64,000 bases of DNA. Origin: HLUCCA09 sp965277275 (GTDB lineage Bacteria; Pseudomonadota; Alphaproteobacteria; Rhodobacterales; Rhodobacteraceae). The notes beneath the pieces are model-generated. The model saw nothing but the letters and a program-made list of their open reading frames with translations, ran no database searches and was not told the origin of the DNA. Both the position numbers and the translations under genes were made by a program. The DNA lies in assembly GCA_965277275.1 (NCBI GenBank), contig CBDICG010000002.1, positions 558,001 through 622,000 of the forward strand, in the 5' to 3' direction. Below are positions 63,722 through 64,000 of this stretch, piece after piece (within the stretch, counting starts at the first letter, position 1; every line of letters starts with the position of its first letter).

Positions 63722-64000
63722 GACAGGGTATCCCCGTCCCCGGGGTCGGTCAGGTCGACCCAGATCGTCTTGATCTCGGTGTATTGATCATGGGCGTGAA
63801 GGCCGTTGTCACGCCCTCCGAAGCCGGATTGCTTGTAGCCGCCGAACGGTGTCGAGGCGTCACCTTCGCCGTAGCAATTGACCGTCACAGTCCCCGCCCG
63901 GATCTCGCGCGCCGCCCGCAGCGCGGTGCGCGCGTTTGCCGTGAAGACGCTGGCGGCCAAGCCATACTCGGTGTCGTTGGCAATCTGGATCGCTTCCTCG
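63718..64000 (-). CDS. Aldehyde dehydrogenase, C-terminal part (5' end outside window)
   Basis: About 93 residues are visible, entering from the right edge. NDTEYGLAASVFT, RAGTVTVNCYGEGDAS, PFGGYKQSGFGG and the final TEIKTIWVDL are the conserved C-terminal third of NAD(P)-dependent aldehyde dehydrogenases, closest to the gamma-glutamyl-aminobutyraldehyde type. The active-site Cys lies outside the window. It is the upstream gene of the MttB-DAO unit. Confidence 0.92.
   Translation of the reverse strand, partial: EEAIQIANDTEYGLAASVFTANARTALRAAREIRAGTVTVNCYGEGDASTPFGGYKQSGFGGRDNGLHAHDQYTEIKTIWVDLTDPGDGDTLS

Overview
The window is about 64 kb of GC-rich, densely coded chromosome. Gene content and order point to the alphaproteobacterial family Rhodobacteraceae (Roseobacter/Rhodobacter type): a TrcR/DUF1013 cell-cycle regulator beside recR, a PetP-PetR-like regulator pair, an FzlA-like division protein beside queG, an alphaproteobacterial-type uracil-DNA glycosylase, and many start/stop overlaps of the ATGA or GTGA type. 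I see no rRNA, tRNA, insertion sequence, prophage or CRISPR array. The genus cannot be fixed from the sequence alone.

Layout. 0-11 kb: the end of recR, trcR, a secreted RNase T2-like protein, a UDG, moaB, an RND efflux pair, and a BON-like/OmpA envelope protein with a small membrane partner. 11-22.5 kb, nearly all on the minus strand: uvrC-pgsA-moaD-moaE; a block with a K+ channel, an S49 peptidase, a small CxxC membrane protein, a Ca2+/Na+ exchanger and a PTR1-like reductase; and the histone-deacetylase-like gene, xseB, ispA and dxs (isoprenoid precursors). 22.5-30 kb: petR/petP, divergent ilvE, small hypotheticals, queG, a lipoprotein, fzlA-like and mtgA. 30-37 kb: a glutamate synthase operon (gltD, two GFA-family genes, gltB, a glycosyltransferase-like gene). 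37-43 kb: uppP and a second RND pump. 43-48 kb: one 1671-residue RTX/LamG exoprotein.

48.3-64 kb is an accessory-looking catabolic region. Four amide-hydrolase families (AstE/aspartoacylase-like, M81/MlrC-like, N-formylglutamate amidohydrolase-like, creatininase-like) are interleaved with a complete family-5 peptide/nickel-type ABC importer and a polar-amino-acid ABC importer. A non-pyrrolysine MttB-family methyltransferase follows, coupled to an aldehyde dehydrogenase and a FAD amine oxidase. Together these suggest uptake and stepwise deacylation, demethylation and oxidation of an N-acylated and/or N-methylated amino compound of unknown identity.

The most unusual items are this amide-hydrolase/MttB region, the internally duplicated RTX protein with a three-fold C-terminal repeat, the RNase T2 with a non-canonical second active-site box, the permease with a lipobox, and a palindrome that exactly fills a promoter spacer in an AT-rich gap at 14.7 kb.
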